Assembly: GCF_021130785.1 (NCBI RefSeq)
Contig: NC_060215.1
Coordinates: forward strand, 67,274,501 to 67,338,500
Origin: Homalodisca vitripennis
Lineage: Eukaryota > Arthropoda > Insecta > Hemiptera > Cicadellidae
Direction: 5' to 3'
DNA: 64,000 nt
Shown: positions 27,101 to 35,800 of the stretch, piece by piece
Layout: each line of letters starts with the position of its first letter
Position numbering within the stretch: the stretch's first letter is position 1
Made by a program: the position numbers and the translations under genes
The notes under the pieces: model-generated
Seen by the model: only the letters and a program-made list of their open reading frames with translations
Told to the model about the DNA's origin: nothing
Databases searched by the model: none

Positions 27101-27567
27101 AATTACTGAAATTACAGTATTTTTTATTCACTACCCAGTGGTTTTTACCATGTTACTTATTCTTATTGCATAACTAAAATAGGCCTTGACCAGCAACTTT
27201 TTTAGAGTGACAAAAATAAAATCTTACATCTTATAAAGGATATAAAACCATTTTTCAAGTATTTTTACAACAGTTTCTTTCTACCACCATAATACAATAA
27301 AGTTTCTAAAAGTTTAAAAATGTAGTACAGGTGATAAGTGAGTTGAATTCCAAATTTGACTCTACATCATGTGTATTTAAAACACAAGTCATAAAATAGT
27401 ATGGAAATGTATTTATTGGCTTCATGGGTAACTTTCAAACAAATAATGATAAAAGTAAAATGTAACCAACATGAACAAATACTAAAACAAAATTATATAA
27501 AAATACTTACATTTTCCACAGTGAGTTCCATCTGAACGTTTTGTTGTGTTTGCTGTTGGCGCTGCAT
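97..27567 (-). CDS. rho-4: EF-hand rhomboid intramembrane serine protease, 5' part of a seven-exon reading
   Basis: Join on the minus strand: 27567-27511, 24471-24448, 11308-11144, 10687-10517, 6346-6207, 4300-4087, 210-97; the gene continues off the left edge. Every junction has GT-AG borders and the phases join without a break, giving 295 residues. Order: short Gln-rich N-terminus; two EF-hands with canonical loops ([12 protein letters not shown] and [12 protein letters not shown]); a juxtamembrane exon; transmembrane helix 1 and the L1 loop ending in [12 protein letters not shown]; a membrane exon with the catalytic-serine motif GASGG; then a helix starting NWSEM. The family cleaves single-pass membrane proteins inside the bilayer with a Ser-His dyad; the histidine exon lies beyond the window. 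EF-hands point to the rhomboid-4/RHBDL1-3 branch and suggest calcium control. The ATG at 27567 is the first in frame after an acceptor-like TTTAG, so a 5' UTR exon may lie upstream. The symbol is by resemblance only. Confidence 0.9.
211..544. other. Rhomboid intron, no feature seen
   Basis: AT-rich sequence just upstream of exon 7. No motif recognised. Confidence 0.6.
545..1290 (-). pseudogene. Decayed mariner-type transposase
   Basis: Read on the minus strand across several frames, there are mariner landmarks: [11 protein letters not shown] at the first catalytic Asp, then [16 protein letters not shown], an [12 protein letters not shown] block that carries the third catalytic Asp, and a C-terminal [13 protein letters not shown] end. 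Many stops and shifts separate them, so it is not functional. The second Asp motif (HDNA) is not clear. It sits in the last visible rhomboid intron. Confidence 0.8.
1790..3740 (+). pseudogene. LINE reverse transcriptase remnant split by a MITE
   Basis: Before the MITE, one frame reads [20 protein letters not shown], the RT block that ends in QGD, followed by LLFHFAITN. Around 2190 there is a [12 protein letters not shown] motif. After the MITE, frames read [27 protein letters not shown], then [12 protein letters not shown] and [12 protein letters not shown] pieces, the usual C-terminal region after the RT in RTE or R1-like LINEs. The two halves are consecutive parts of one copy, so the MITE inserted later. 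Confidence 0.75.
2302..3288. mobile_element. piggyBac-like MITE, copy A
   Basis: About 990 bp flanked by TTAA on both sides (2298-2301 and 3289-3292), starting CCCTTAAAGCG and ending TTGGAAGGG. TTAA target sites with CCC ends are a piggyBac-superfamily hallmark. No transposase frame is present. A nearly identical copy in the same orientation is at 47008-47971. The GC-rich right end carries variants of GTCTATAGGCGTTAGCCGCG. Confidence 0.8.
3741..4086. other. Rhomboid intron, nothing seen
   Basis: AT-rich sequence between the LINE remnant and exon 6; no motif recognised. Confidence 0.6.
4087..4300 (-). CDS. rho-4: Rhomboid exon 6, catalytic serine
   Basis: Contains [20 protein letters not shown] (helix 2 and the start of helix 3), a glycine-containing helix, and the active-site motif [11 protein letters not shown] in which Ser is the nucleophile. 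The conserved His-x-x-x-Asn of helix 2 is present (HLIVN). Acceptor TTTGACAG, donor GTGAATAC, phase 0 at its end. Confidence 0.95.
4301..6206. other. Rhomboid intron, nothing recognised
   Basis: AT-rich with scattered short open frames that lack any family signature. No repeat boundary seen. Confidence 0.55.
6207..6346 (-). CDS. rho-4: Rhomboid exon 5, TM1 and L1 loop
   Basis: Starts IAFFLYDVA and includes the L1-loop signature [14 protein letters not shown], typical of rhomboids (WR motif). Acceptor TGTTTCAG. The exon ends with two bases (GG) completed by the T that opens the next exon, making Gly; donor GTAAAT. Confidence 0.92.
6450..7480 (-). pseudogene. Decayed mariner transposase, nearly full span
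   Basis: On the minus strand, broken frames run in the mariner order: [14 protein letters not shown] (helix-turn-helix region), then [11 protein letters not shown] followed by a degraded HDNA position, then a C-terminal block ending QMCQV-VYFEGNK-like, typical of mariners. Stops are frequent, so this is an old copy. Confidence 0.7.
7490..8259. other. Rhomboid intron, nothing recognised
   Basis: AT-rich. A TTAACCCTGG at 7773-7782 resembles a piggyBac-like end but has no partner nearby. Confidence 0.5.
8260..9020 (-). pseudogene. Jockey/CR1-type reverse transcriptase fragment
   Basis: Minus-strand frames read [31 protein letters not shown], then VLYTDDTTL at the catalytic site (normally YADD), followed at 8704-8264 by [27 protein letters not shown] and [18 protein letters not shown]. 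At least one frameshift or stop lies near 8705. The same family occurs at 11701-13320 and 16320-17515. Both the 5' part and the tail are missing. Confidence 0.85.
9021..10516. other. Rhomboid intron, no gene recognised
   Basis: AT-rich sequence. A 64-codon minus frame at 9016-9210 ([15 protein letters not shown]) is coherent but matches nothing I know. A short TA tract lies at 10060-10089. Confidence 0.5.
10060..10089. repeat. (TA)n microsatellite
   Basis: Alternating TA with one interruption, about 30 bp. Confidence 0.9.
10517..10687 (-). CDS. rho-4: Rhomboid exon 4, linker and start of TM1
   Basis: Fifty-seven codons from [10 protein letters not shown] to a hydrophobic end, [14 protein letters not shown] basic stretch ([10 protein letters not shown]) precedes the first membrane helix, as is usual on the cytosolic side of rhomboid proteases. 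Acceptor TTTGTAG, donor GTAAGAT, phase 0. Confidence 0.9.
10688..11143. other. Rhomboid intron, nothing seen
   Basis: AT-rich intron between exons 3 and 4; no element recognised. Confidence 0.6.
11144..11308 (-). CDS. rho-4: Rhomboid exon 3, paired EF-hands
   Basis: Fifty-five codons. Loop 1 [12 protein letters not shown] and loop 2 [12 protein letters not shown] both have acidic residues at positions 1, 3 and 12, with Asp or Asn at position 5, and Gly at position 6, so both should bind calcium. Acceptor TTTTTTCAG; donor GTCAGT. Phase 0 at both ends. Confidence 0.92.
11309..11700. other. Rhomboid intron, nothing recognised
   Basis: AT-rich. An open frame read through from exon 3 and one at 11391-11630 show no family features. 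Confidence 0.55.
11703..11721. repeat. (AATC)n tail of the LINE
   Basis: Four to five units of a tetranucleotide, (TTGA)n on the element strand, marking its 3' end. Confidence 0.85.
11928..12839 (-). CDS. Reverse transcriptase, catalytic and C-terminal part
   Basis: An open frame of 303 codons. It contains [20 protein letters not shown] (RT block 4), [12 protein letters not shown] with the catalytic [52 protein letters not shown], and a C-terminal GVKLFNKLP. The enzyme copies LINE RNA at a nicked target. The first Met is internal to the domain, so this is not a true protein start. The frame breaks 37 bases upstream of it. Confidence 0.88.
   Translation of the reverse strand: MLMETYLTDRYQFVKISEEKSDVLRVLSGVPQGSVLGPFLFVIFVNDLPAFIPDKCILYADDTTLLTSSANSETNCIVKNYMVERSNLWFCANQLSVNSSKTEEIVFSLCNLDDKTVKLLGITLDCKLGWHHHTSNLCTRLSRVVFLLSKLKQYTNDSLVINAYYAFFHSHILYGLILWGNAPGAKEVFKWQKRAIRCVSGIGFLDSCRSHFTELGILTVPSMYILQCLIYVKEHLDEYNLRGSCHEHNTRNKGLIDCKYVRLSKTQHSYGYIGVKLFNKLPLAAKNVTVHNFKKRFTKLVKN
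12877..13296 (-). pseudogene. Reverse transcriptase, N-terminal finger part (frameshifted)
   Basis: Reads [20 protein letters not shown], then [27 protein letters not shown] and a [13 protein letters not shown] block holding the first catalytic Asp of the RT palm. It joins the 11928-12839 part after a frame change near 12840-12876. The endonuclease region is absent. Confidence 0.88.
14936..14974. repeat. (CA)n/(CGCA)n microsatellite
   Basis: Impure CA repeat of about 40 bp. Confidence 0.85.
15935..15994. repeat. (TA)n microsatellite
   Basis: About 60 bp of pure alternating TA. Confidence 0.95.
16320..16733 (+). pseudogene. Jockey/CR1-type LINE 3' fragment
   Basis: Plus-strand frame with [20 protein letters not shown], then [12 protein letters not shown] and [18 protein letters not shown], matching the post-YADD region of the 11.7-13.3 kb element. 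It then jumps to a 3' UTR with AATAAAGATTTC and a (TTGATTC)n-like end near 16733. Confidence 0.8.
16760..17515 (+). pseudogene. Second LINE 3' fragment in tandem
   Basis: Broken frames: [45 protein letters not shown], corresponding to the C-terminal part of the same LINE family. It is followed by a UTR ending GACGACAAATAAAACATTC. It could be a second copy or the rest of a rearranged first copy. Confidence 0.75.
17516..18079. other. Rhomboid intron, nothing seen
   Basis: AT-rich spacer between LINE and Gypsy remnants; no motif recognised. Confidence 0.55.
18080..18930 (-). pseudogene. Ty3/Gypsy pol remnant (RNase H and integrase zinc-binding region)
   Basis: Minus strand, from 18930 downward: [18 protein letters not shown], the RNase H start of Gypsy pol; a [18 protein letters not shown] RNase H end; then the open frame 18443-18102 with [13 protein letters not shown] and FYWPKTE, the HHCC zinc-binding part of integrase. 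The later cysteines of the finger are lost and stops interrupt the first half. No LTRs identified. Confidence 0.8.
18950..19900. other. GC-richer unclassified block
   Basis: Base composition shifts clearly from the AT-rich surroundings, and the segment follows the Gypsy pol remnant directly. No frame longer than a few dozen codons and no motif recognised. It may be the decayed RT part of the same Gypsy copy or an unrelated repeat. Confidence 0.4.
20435..20543 (-). mobile_element. Short poly(A) retrocopy with target-site duplication
   Basis: A 109-bp insert bounded by CTTGGCAAACTT at 20423-20434 and again at 20544-20555, a perfect 12-bp duplication. On the minus strand it is about 90 bases of GC-rich sequence ending in a run of about 20 A. 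This is the signature of LINE-mediated retroposition. The parental RNA is not recognised; no Pol III A and B boxes are evident, so a 3' fragment of an mRNA or of a SINE are both possible. Confidence 0.8.
20560..21560. other. Rhomboid intron, nothing recognised
   Basis: Mixed composition, no long frame, no repeat borders seen. The left end of the long-TIR mariner follows. Confidence 0.5.
21563..22112 (+). repeat. Left terminal inverted repeat
   Basis: Pairs with 23517-24078 along nearly its whole length, with scattered substitutions and small indels. Its inner border is near ATCATTTATT at 22103-22112. Confidence 0.9.
22369..23460 (+). pseudogene. DD41D-type mariner transposase with two frameshifts
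   Basis: Frame 22369-22998 gives the paired helix-turn-helix region ([40 protein letters not shown]), then LVTDESCF with the first Asp. The frame moves by one near 22955-22998, continues [19 protein letters not shown] to about 23083-23113, and returns for 23083-23460: [10 protein letters not shown] (second Asp) and [13 protein letters not shown] (third Asp). From the D of MHD to the D of PAD there are 41 intervening residues. All three catalytic residues survive, so the loss of frame is recent. It would cut and paste at TA sites. Confidence 0.92.
23517..24078 (-). repeat. Right terminal inverted repeat
   Basis: Reverse complement of 21563-22112; it begins just after the transposase stop with AATAAATGATCAGCTG. 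Confidence 0.9.
24079..24148. repeat. (TA)n microsatellite
   Basis: About 70 bp of TA starting at the right flank of the long-TIR mariner. Confidence 0.95.
24448..24471 (-). CDS. rho-4: Rhomboid exon 2, 24-nt microexon
   Basis: Eight codons reading HWYNVFNR, flanked by TTTCAG and GTAAGTA, phase 0 at both ends. It supplies the entering helix of the first EF-hand, whose loop opens the next exon. The motif and the strong splice sites support it despite its size. Confidence 0.75.
24472..25639. other. Rhomboid intron 1, nothing recognised
   Basis: AT-rich. No motif or repeat border seen. Confidence 0.55.
25640..25800 (-). pseudogene. Tiny LINE reverse transcriptase remnant
   Basis: On the minus strand 25735-25690 reads like [11 protein letters not shown] then LYGAT, matching the [14 protein letters not shown] block of the Jockey/CR1-type copies in this window. 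Nothing else is left of the element. Confidence 0.6.
25801..26399. other. Rhomboid intron 1, nothing recognised
   Basis: AT-rich; no motif seen. Confidence 0.55.
26400..26960. other. GC-richer unclassified block in rhomboid intron 1
   Basis: Composition and texture differ from the flanks, as in an inserted element. Two overlapping frames on opposite strands (26409-26612 plus, 26344-26526 minus) have no recognisable domain. No inverted ends found. Confidence 0.4.
26961..27510. other. Rhomboid intron 1, nothing recognised
   Basis: AT-rich up to the exon 1 donor. Confidence 0.55.
27511..27567 (-). CDS. rho-4: Rhomboid exon 1 (coding start)
   Basis: Nineteen codons starting [13 protein letters not shown], Gln-rich and polar as expected for a cytosolic N-terminus. 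The donor is GTAAGTATTT right after an Asn codon (phase 0). A GATTTAG just upstream of the ATG could be a splice acceptor for a 5' UTR exon. The start is chosen because no other in-frame ATG with a donor is visible nearby. Confidence 0.7.
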
Positions 27568-29565
27568 TGTTCTGCTTTATATCACTAAATCAACAAACCA
27601 TGTTTACAGTTAGTTACCAACTATGAATTGATTCACATCTGTGTGTAACAGAACACGTAATAGTTTCAAGTATCATATGTGATTAATAGGTACCTGTTAT
27701 CTTATTGGTAGAAGTGGTAAATGTTTGTAATGTAGTCTTATCTAGTACTAATGACAAAAATCTGTAGCTCATTAAGGCTATATAAAACTTATTAGAAAAA
27801 CTGAAAACTATATCTCTACAAGGATCTAGATAATTAGCATCCAGATTGATACAATTGGTGTGGAATTAGCATTGCCCTTACAAAGTAGTTTTTTATATTT
27901 TTAACCAGTATTATTATGATATTTTTCATCTGTGATAAAACTATTTTTCTACAACCATTGAGATAGACAAAACTTCATAAAAATAAAAATAAAATACATT
28001 TTGTACCATTTTAAAATCCCTTCATGAACTAAATTAAACTTTTAGTTATTACTCTAATCCTTCCATTTCACACCATGTTTAAAAATTGCTAACACAATTT
28101 AAATAAAATCTTGAAATTTCTCGATATCTGAGAAGCAATCATCAGTCTACAGATGTTCCACCTAACCAAAACCTTTAATTCTGTCAGTAATTTTTCAATG
28201 GGGTGTGAACTGAAAAACTAAGATAATAGCCAAGACAGCTGCTGTATAGAATTAGACATGTTTAGGTGGACAAAAAACCTATGTTACCTATGTGGTAAAA
28301 CTTATAACACAACTTGTAGTCTTGAAATATATTGTCTTATTATTTGGTCTGTGGGATGAGTTAGAAGCAACTGAGGAGAAAATTATTTATGATTAATGTG
28401 TAACAAAACTGTGACAAAAGTCGTCTTTTTTCAATTAAAGAGATCATAATGTTTATAGTTGTATTTTAAAACCTAAAATTGAACTCTAAATTATCTTAAT
28501 TCCTAAGCTTATATGGCCAGTGTCATTAATAAAATCTTTCTTCAGAAATCTTCTAAAAAAGTTTTCTGGTTCACACTATATCAAACATTACTTACAAAAT
28601 TAATTACCAGTTGCAAAAAACTATCAGTTACAAAACTCATTCCATTATAAAATATTTTTTTACACACTCTATTTTTAATCCAAGAATGATAATTGTTAAA
28701 ACATAGAATATTTTATATTTATTCCTATTGAATAACGGAGAGAACATAAGGCAGTTTTCAATTATCTAGAATAATATAAATAAACCATTGTGTGTTAAAT
28801 AAAAGGAGAAAGATTCAGAGACCTATAAAAGTTGTAAAGTCATAATGTACAACAAATTTATAAGAAAAACCTTGCCTGATTTGCAACTTTATAAAGGCTC
28901 TGCTTTATACTTTTTAACTTTAAATATCTTAAAAACCAGAAATTTTTATCAAGACTGAAAAGAATAACTTTTTTTGAGAAATTTATTACAAATTTAATGA
29001 GACAAAAAATATTTAAATCGGATAATGAATAACTAATTTAGAGCAGATAACTGTGACAAGACATGGCCAATATTGAGGTTCTGAGTGAATAGCCAATAAT
29101 ACAAGATTTAATAAATGACAGCTCCTTATGACTTTTGTTACTTTTTGTGCTTCTTGATGCAAAAGATTTTGAATGCACACATTTCAGAATTACCTAAGAA
29201 TAGTGTAGTGTCAAACACTAGATGTTTGTTGAATGTATTTTTAGATCTGTAGTTTTGGGAATTATTTCTTGACTAAAATTAAGTCATACTATAATCAACT
29301 GTCTTTCCCTTAAAACAGCTGATCTATGTTTTTATAAAAGAAAATTGTTCTCTGAACATTTACTGTAATATTGGGCTTGTTGTTTATTATTTTTAATAGG
29401 CAACCGTTAACCTTTGTCCAGGGAGTTATTGGACAACATGTATATGTTACTTGTTATACAACTTGAAGCAGAATTACTGTTCTTTTACATACATAATATA
29501 TTCTATGTCATATGAGGGTCATTTTTTTCAATCTCCGATCTCATGCTGAGCTGCAGTCACATAAA
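27568..29565. other. Intergenic region, upstream side of rhomboid
   Basis: AT-rich. No coding motif, no obvious promoter element. A 5' UTR exon of the rhomboid gene could lie here or further right but cannot be placed by eye. Confidence 0.5.
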
Positions 29566-29719
29566 CATGGCTGCCTCTATTGATTCTCCTGCCAAATGTG
29601 ATTTGTGAAGTGTAATTCGTTTTCTGCAAGCAGAATGTAATAGTGCAGCAGAAATCCATTGGAGGATTTGCTGTGTTTACGGAGAAATCATTATGAGTTA
29701 TGGTGTTGTGCATAAATGG
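29566..29719 (+). pseudogene. N-terminal fragment of a mariner transposase
   Basis: Fifty codons, MAASIDSPAKCDL then VIRFLQAECNSAAEIHWRIC and YGEIIMSYGVVHKW, with one stop. This is the first helix-turn-helix (HTH_48-like) of a common insect mariner. The sequence before it (GAGGGTCATTTTTTTCAATC) looks like the element's own 5' end. The rest of the element is missing. Confidence 0.8.
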
Positions 29720-31405
29720 TAGTAAAAGTTTAAGATATACACATTGTCGAAAATATAATCTTTTTATATCATATATATGTGATAATACTAAACCTGCTTG
29801 TCACTGAAACAAAAATGAACCCTAAATTATAATGATCCTAAAAGAGTTAATGTAGGCGGCTAGGCGTAGTCAAATATAGCCAATTGGTGAGTAAGTTATT
29901 GAAAATTATAATTTGAAAAGTATAAAAATTGAAAGATCCATTCTTATTGTACTTGGATGGTCATTTTATCTGCATCTAGATGGTCATTCTTTCCATATTC
30001 AAACTATACATCAGTGAAAAATACTTTCCCATTGAAAATAAAAATTGTCCTTTAAAAATTGTTATATCAAGAAATTTTAAAAGGTGTAAATGTCATTAAA
30101 CTCAATATTAACCTTGAAGCTAATATTGATCTGCATAGAGTATAATGTACCTGACTATCTGCAGGATAGGCCTATGACTAGGCCTGATTGTGGTAAAGCA
30201 ATACCGCTAAGTTAGTTATTTTATTACCGTTTACTTAAACATGTCTTTACCTATATTGATTATATTTTATTTCGCTACTTTTTCTGATCAATGTACTTAG
30301 GCTAATTGTACTATGGGATAGTGTTTACATTATAGCCACATTTACCTAAAATGATCTAAAACCACTTTTAAAAATTCTTAAAATTGCATAGCTTCATTTT
30401 AATTAAGATATTTTTTGAGAACAATATTACGTTTTATAATGTATTAGAATTAACGTAATAGCTCGTCTACCTATTTTGAAAAATATAACTGTAAATAAAA
30501 TGTAACATATCAGTATAATTCTTTATGAAATTACTGATATAAATAAAATATAACATTTAATATTATGCCAACGATATTTTAGATGAGAATTTGTTCCATT
30601 ATACTTACCTACACAGGATTCTGAAATTTGCTTACACTTATCATGTATTATTTGTTGCTGACAGCTTTAACCTAAATCTTTCACTCATTAAATTTGTGTT
30701 GTATCCTATGTTATGTTTTTTTACAGTTTTAAGTTCAAACAGCGGCAGGCTTTGAGTTACACCATGAAATTTTGCTTAAAAATTATGCCTAACAAATTGC
30801 GTTGGAGAGTATCAACAATACATATAACAACATCTAATACTGAAGCTAAGTGGAATAAAAATATCAAAGTTAAAACTTTGTCACGATAACTCTTCTCTGG
30901 ACATACTTTCACAGTGGTAAGAAACAGCAAATTTTGTATCCGACAATAAAAATTGCTAGTCTAAGCTTGTGCAAGAACTCTCAAGAGCGGTGTATCAGTC
31001 ACCACTGGTTTTTCGGACAGCCGATCGCGAGAACTGGAGAACAGTGTCGGAAGGGAAAACTGTCAAATCTAAACAAATCCTAAATTTGGAATTGTCAAAG
31101 TTAACTTGTCTTTGTCTTTTGATCGTTGTTAATTGATTATTTGACTCAGCCTTTCGATTGATTATAAAAACTCGATGTATATTGCGGATAGAGATTTTGG
31201 TCAAATCTTGAGGCCTTTATTGTTTTGGGTGCCTAAAATGACTGCTTCAGATTAGCTGTTTGATTAATGGGAGTGCCGATAACCGAGAAGTCTCGTCGGA
31301 CTCTGAATCCGAGTTAGAGATAGAATATGTTGAAGTCCTGTCTGTAACCGTATCATATTTTTTACCTGTACCATAAAGTTTGTACTGTATCAACTCTCAA
31401 CCTTA
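29720..31405. other. Intergenic region with a small CG-richer patch
   Basis: Mostly AT-rich. Around 30990-31060 and 31250-31320 there are several CG dinucleotides, which would fit a promoter or 5' UTR of the minus-strand rhomboid gene, but there is no direct evidence. Confidence 0.35.
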
Positions 31406-32846
31406 AGGTCGGGACACACATAACCGCACCGTGCCCGACACGTGAATCGGCCGAGTGTTGGTGCGGGCTCGGCTCGGTTACCGTGAGGCCACACATGTCC
31501 GTAAGTAGTTCGAGTGCAACAATCTTACCGTTTATACAAGAGCATGTTTCTATTGGATTTCTAAGTGCTAGATACTTAAAAAATATTCAGAAGATTAAGT
31601 ATTGCTTGAGATGAAGAATGTTAATTTTATTGTTGTAATTGTTATTAGTCGCTGTGGTGAATGAAACATTGCAATGCTACACTAAAGCTTTGTACAATTA
31701 GCTAATTTGTAAATAACATTATCTTGGTTACATTTTTATCCCTATTATTCTTGTTCATGTGTTTTCATTGTAGTGAATTTCGGTCAAATACACCATAAAC
31801 ATTATATTATTTTGGTATTCTTTTATAAAACCCAAGAGCATAGTGTGAGGCAAGAGTTTGCCATGTTACAAGCCTTTTTATAATAATTGTAAAAAATAGT
31901 AAATATTTGTAAAATATATACTAGAGAACATGTTTTTTTCTTGCATTAAAATCTTATTGCAAATAAAATATTTTTATTTTAACTTTATTGTAGTGAAAAG
32001 AATAAAAAATAAAAATGTCATAGAAACATTCTAAATATTATGATCCATACAAAATACCGGAATAAATTTATCAAGTAACTTTCAATACAGCCAAGATAAT
32101 TTGAATTTTGCGCAAATAAGTATACCCTTGTTATTTCTTAATTAATGAAAACTTGTTATAGATTTTACATAGTTCGAATTTAGTCGTTTAAAACACTACA
32201 ACAATAGTACTACATAGTTTTTTTTAATTTTTTGTAATTTGAGCATAATAAGAAAATATGACTAGTTTACTCTAAATGTAAAAAAAATTAATACTTTTAT
32301 CAATAAATATGATTTTGTACGCGAACGCAGGGTGTAAAGTTAGTAGGCTATACTAAATAATTCAACAAAATAGAACGTTTAGACTACTTAAAATAGTTTT
32401 AAAAAGAAGAATGCAACAGTAACCAACATAGAATTATATTTCAAAACTCTATTCAAATTTATGCTTTTGCAACTCCTTATTTTCCGTAATCTTCTTCCAC
32501 ACATTCTCATTATACTCTGCATTCTAAAATTCTTCACTTGATTGATCATAACTTTAAATAATAGGATAAATAAATAATAGATAAATAACAAGAAATTTCC
32601 TTACTTCTTCGATAAGTGTTCTATATCCATGACTGATGCCGCTCGTAGACCGCACCGTGCCCGTCAAAATTCAAACTCTACATATCGGTGACGGTGCGGG
32701 CACGGTACGGCCACGACGGTCTGGTGTCGGTGCGGACATGTCTGAACTTGCAGGTTCAGACTGCGCTGCGATTCTTTCACCGTATGACGGCCAACAATCG
32801 GCCGACACAAGTGTCGGGCACGGTGCGGGCATGTGTGTCCCGGCCT
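31406..32846. mobile_element. PIF/Harbinger-like element, non-autonomous
   Basis: A 1441-bp element flanked by TTA at 31403-31405 and 32847-32849. The ends match as inverted repeats for about 55 bp, starting AGGYCGGGACACACAT and GC-rich against an AT-rich middle. Three-base TWA duplications are characteristic of PIF/Harbinger. No transposase is present. On the minus strand near 32510-32460 a broken frame reads AEYNENVWKKITENKE, resembling a MADF/Myb-like domain, the type of accessory protein that Harbinger elements encode. Confidence 0.7.
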
Positions 32847-35800
32847 TTATTCTGTTTGATAAGATGCTCGAATAGGCCAGTGGCCCATGAGGTCGGGCAA
32901 AATGAGGCTTAAAAGGGGATCAGTATCTCCTGATTTATAAACATAAAACTTTATTTCAGTTGTATTTTTAACATCAAGTAAGACTAGTTTCCCCATTCTT
33001 TCATAAATACACGTAGGATATGGGCACTAATTCTATGCATTTAATTTCTGAAGACACCTTCTACCACAGTTAGTATGAATTTTTTCAAAACAAATCCCAA
33101 CAACTATTTCTGTTTAGAATTATATGTGTTATCAAGAATACTATTATTATTAGCTGCAAAAGAAATAAACAAATATCTAATACCTGTGAATCCAAATAAA
33201 AAGCTAACAAGGAACGAAAGTAACCTCTCTCTAGAACACCTACATAGTCAATGAATGGAGAAACGTAGTCATCTAAATGGCTGCGATAGTCCCGCCCCTA
33301 GCGGCTATAAAGCAAATAACATGCGTTACGATACGTTCCGTGACGCGAAACGAAAGTTATCCCCCCGGAGCAAAACATACACCCATAATCTGCCTAAAGT
33401 ACGCATTTTCAAAACGGTTGTGAATAGTATATGTACGAATATAGAGTAACACTTTATTCTTTAAAGTGACGTTCAACATATACATTTATTTAGAACATGA
33501 CGTATACTTTCAATGTTATTTAATTTCTATCTAAGTGAAGATCAAGTAATTGTTTATCGTTTGAACAATGTTAATCTTCTTTCAAAAAAGAAGAGTAGAT
33601 CTGGCTTATTGACGCAGTGGAATTCATTAATAATACCCAGCACTTTGCGTAAATCCATTAAAAATTCGAACTGTTTAAGAAGAATCAATTTTGAGGTGTT
33701 ACGTCTTGTACTCGGAGCGTAATCTATCAAGTACCTCAAGCTCAATAACTCTTTTACAGTTTTCTGCAGAAGAACTTAGGCATATTGTATACTTGAGGTA
33801 TCTGAGCCAGTGGAAGGAAGTGTTCTTCAGTTTATAGAAGTTACTATGAAATCATTAAAGTATGGTGTGTTTTAATAACAGCACCCATGAAACAGCACTA
33901 AATCATAAATGCTGTTTTCTCTAGGTCTGTATTATTTAATTCTAATTTCTCTCTTTATTTCAATGTATGGATTGAATTTCTTTGTGATATAACACTTTTT
34001 AATATTATTTAGCATTAAATTATTTAATATTAAATATTTTGAATTGTATTACTTGAATATTATTGTATATTTATTACCTTTAGATATCCAAATGCTACAT
34101 TTGTTTTCTTTTACAATATAAAACATTTTCTTCTGTTTTTCTCAGTAATTTGTGGAAATAAATGTGATTTGATTTGAATAAGACGCTACGTCAAACTTCT
34201 CTAAATTTATTAAAATATATTGAAAAATACAACGTTGCAATACAACGTACACTTAAATTGCCAAACTGTAAGAAATAATAATTATTATTAAATCAACATG
34301 TCTAAGTACAGGTAAGTTATTTCGTGCAGAAGAACCACATTTTCATGGAAACGTGTTTTTGGAAACGCTTAGTCAAGACAACAGATATACTGAACATAAG
34401 AGTTCTGTCTTCCGGGGTACTAAACAACAACCTTCAAATTAATCCTAGGAAATTGATTTTCCCTTACGTTTTATAATAAAATGTAAATCGTGTGTAAAAC
34501 CTAAATTCTGAAACACAGACAAAGATACAAATATCTTATTTTTAAGTTTTCAAATACGCAATTTACACTATTAGTACCGATAAAATTACAAAGGTCATGT
34601 TTAATCGTGTCATTGTGTTTTTTATTGAACGATAACGGTAGTTTGTTGTGCCTATAGAGAAAGTCCATAACTATTGTCTTTGTAACCTAAAGAATGGTTT
34701 TAAGGTGAAAAATAATATTATCTGTACTAAGTCCATTTTAACGTAATATGTTCCGACAAATATCGTTAAATAATCAGTTGTACTAGTTTCTTTTATCATT
34801 TATACGTATTATTTGCACCATCAAGCACCTTTTAAAGTGTTGCATTTGATTAAAACATACCTAAAACGTTACATTTATTTATAAGATGCAATATTTCACT
34901 CATTTCATGGGTATCAGTTAATAATTTATTTTTTGGTACATTGCATAAAACCTCAAAGGGCGTTAGTTTTTCCATTATTTCAACTTTCAGACGTCTTTGT
35001 GATATCTACTTTTAGAATCAGCTATGTATTGCTGGATGCCCATGACAATGACAGACAACAGTCTCGACGTGTAAGACTCCGGGTCCGGATTCACAATTAG
35101 TTACTATATTAACACTACCTAACTTATACTCCTTGAAGTTATCTTATATTACCTAAAATATTGCTTATAAAACACATTGTGTATGTGTTTTTAAAGTAGA
35201 AACACAAGTAATAGAATTTTAATTTAGCATAACAACAATAATTTAAAGGAAGCAGAATTTTCTAGATAAGAAGTCCTTTTTCAGCTTATGTAAGCCGGAA
35301 GAGCATGACCCTAACCAGCAGGTAGATTTCGGTTTAACGTCTAAAAGCCCCCATAATAATGTTGATTTTAAGCTGAGGTTTCAGAAGTATAAATATTTTT
35401 CTGGCTACGGTCTTGCCCAAGAAAAATTACTACTCTAATACGAATAACAAACTAGCAAAGTTTAATAGTTCTCCCAATCTTCTTTATTTGACAAATCCAA
35501 CAATAACCTAGGGGTTTTATATTATGAGTGATTAACTTGACGTAAGATATCCAACGCTTGCCTTCCCTCTCTCATCCTAGTTGGATTGAAGGTGACGTTA
35601 TTACACAACGACGCGACGTGGCATTTAGGATTAACTAAAGGTATACAGTAAATAAGTATTGATTACTGTGTAGAGCGCAGTTAGGGTAAAAAAGAATTGC
35701 GAAAAGGAAAATAAAACTGTTGGACTTTTACCAGTTTATTACGACAGGATGGTGATTTCTTTTTTCACCGTGGAACCGCAACAACACCCAACTTGTACGT

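Noticed and set aside
32636..32912. Overlapping plus-strand frames of 79 and 74 codons
   Set aside because: They read through the GC-rich terminal repeat of the Harbinger-like element and show no domain.
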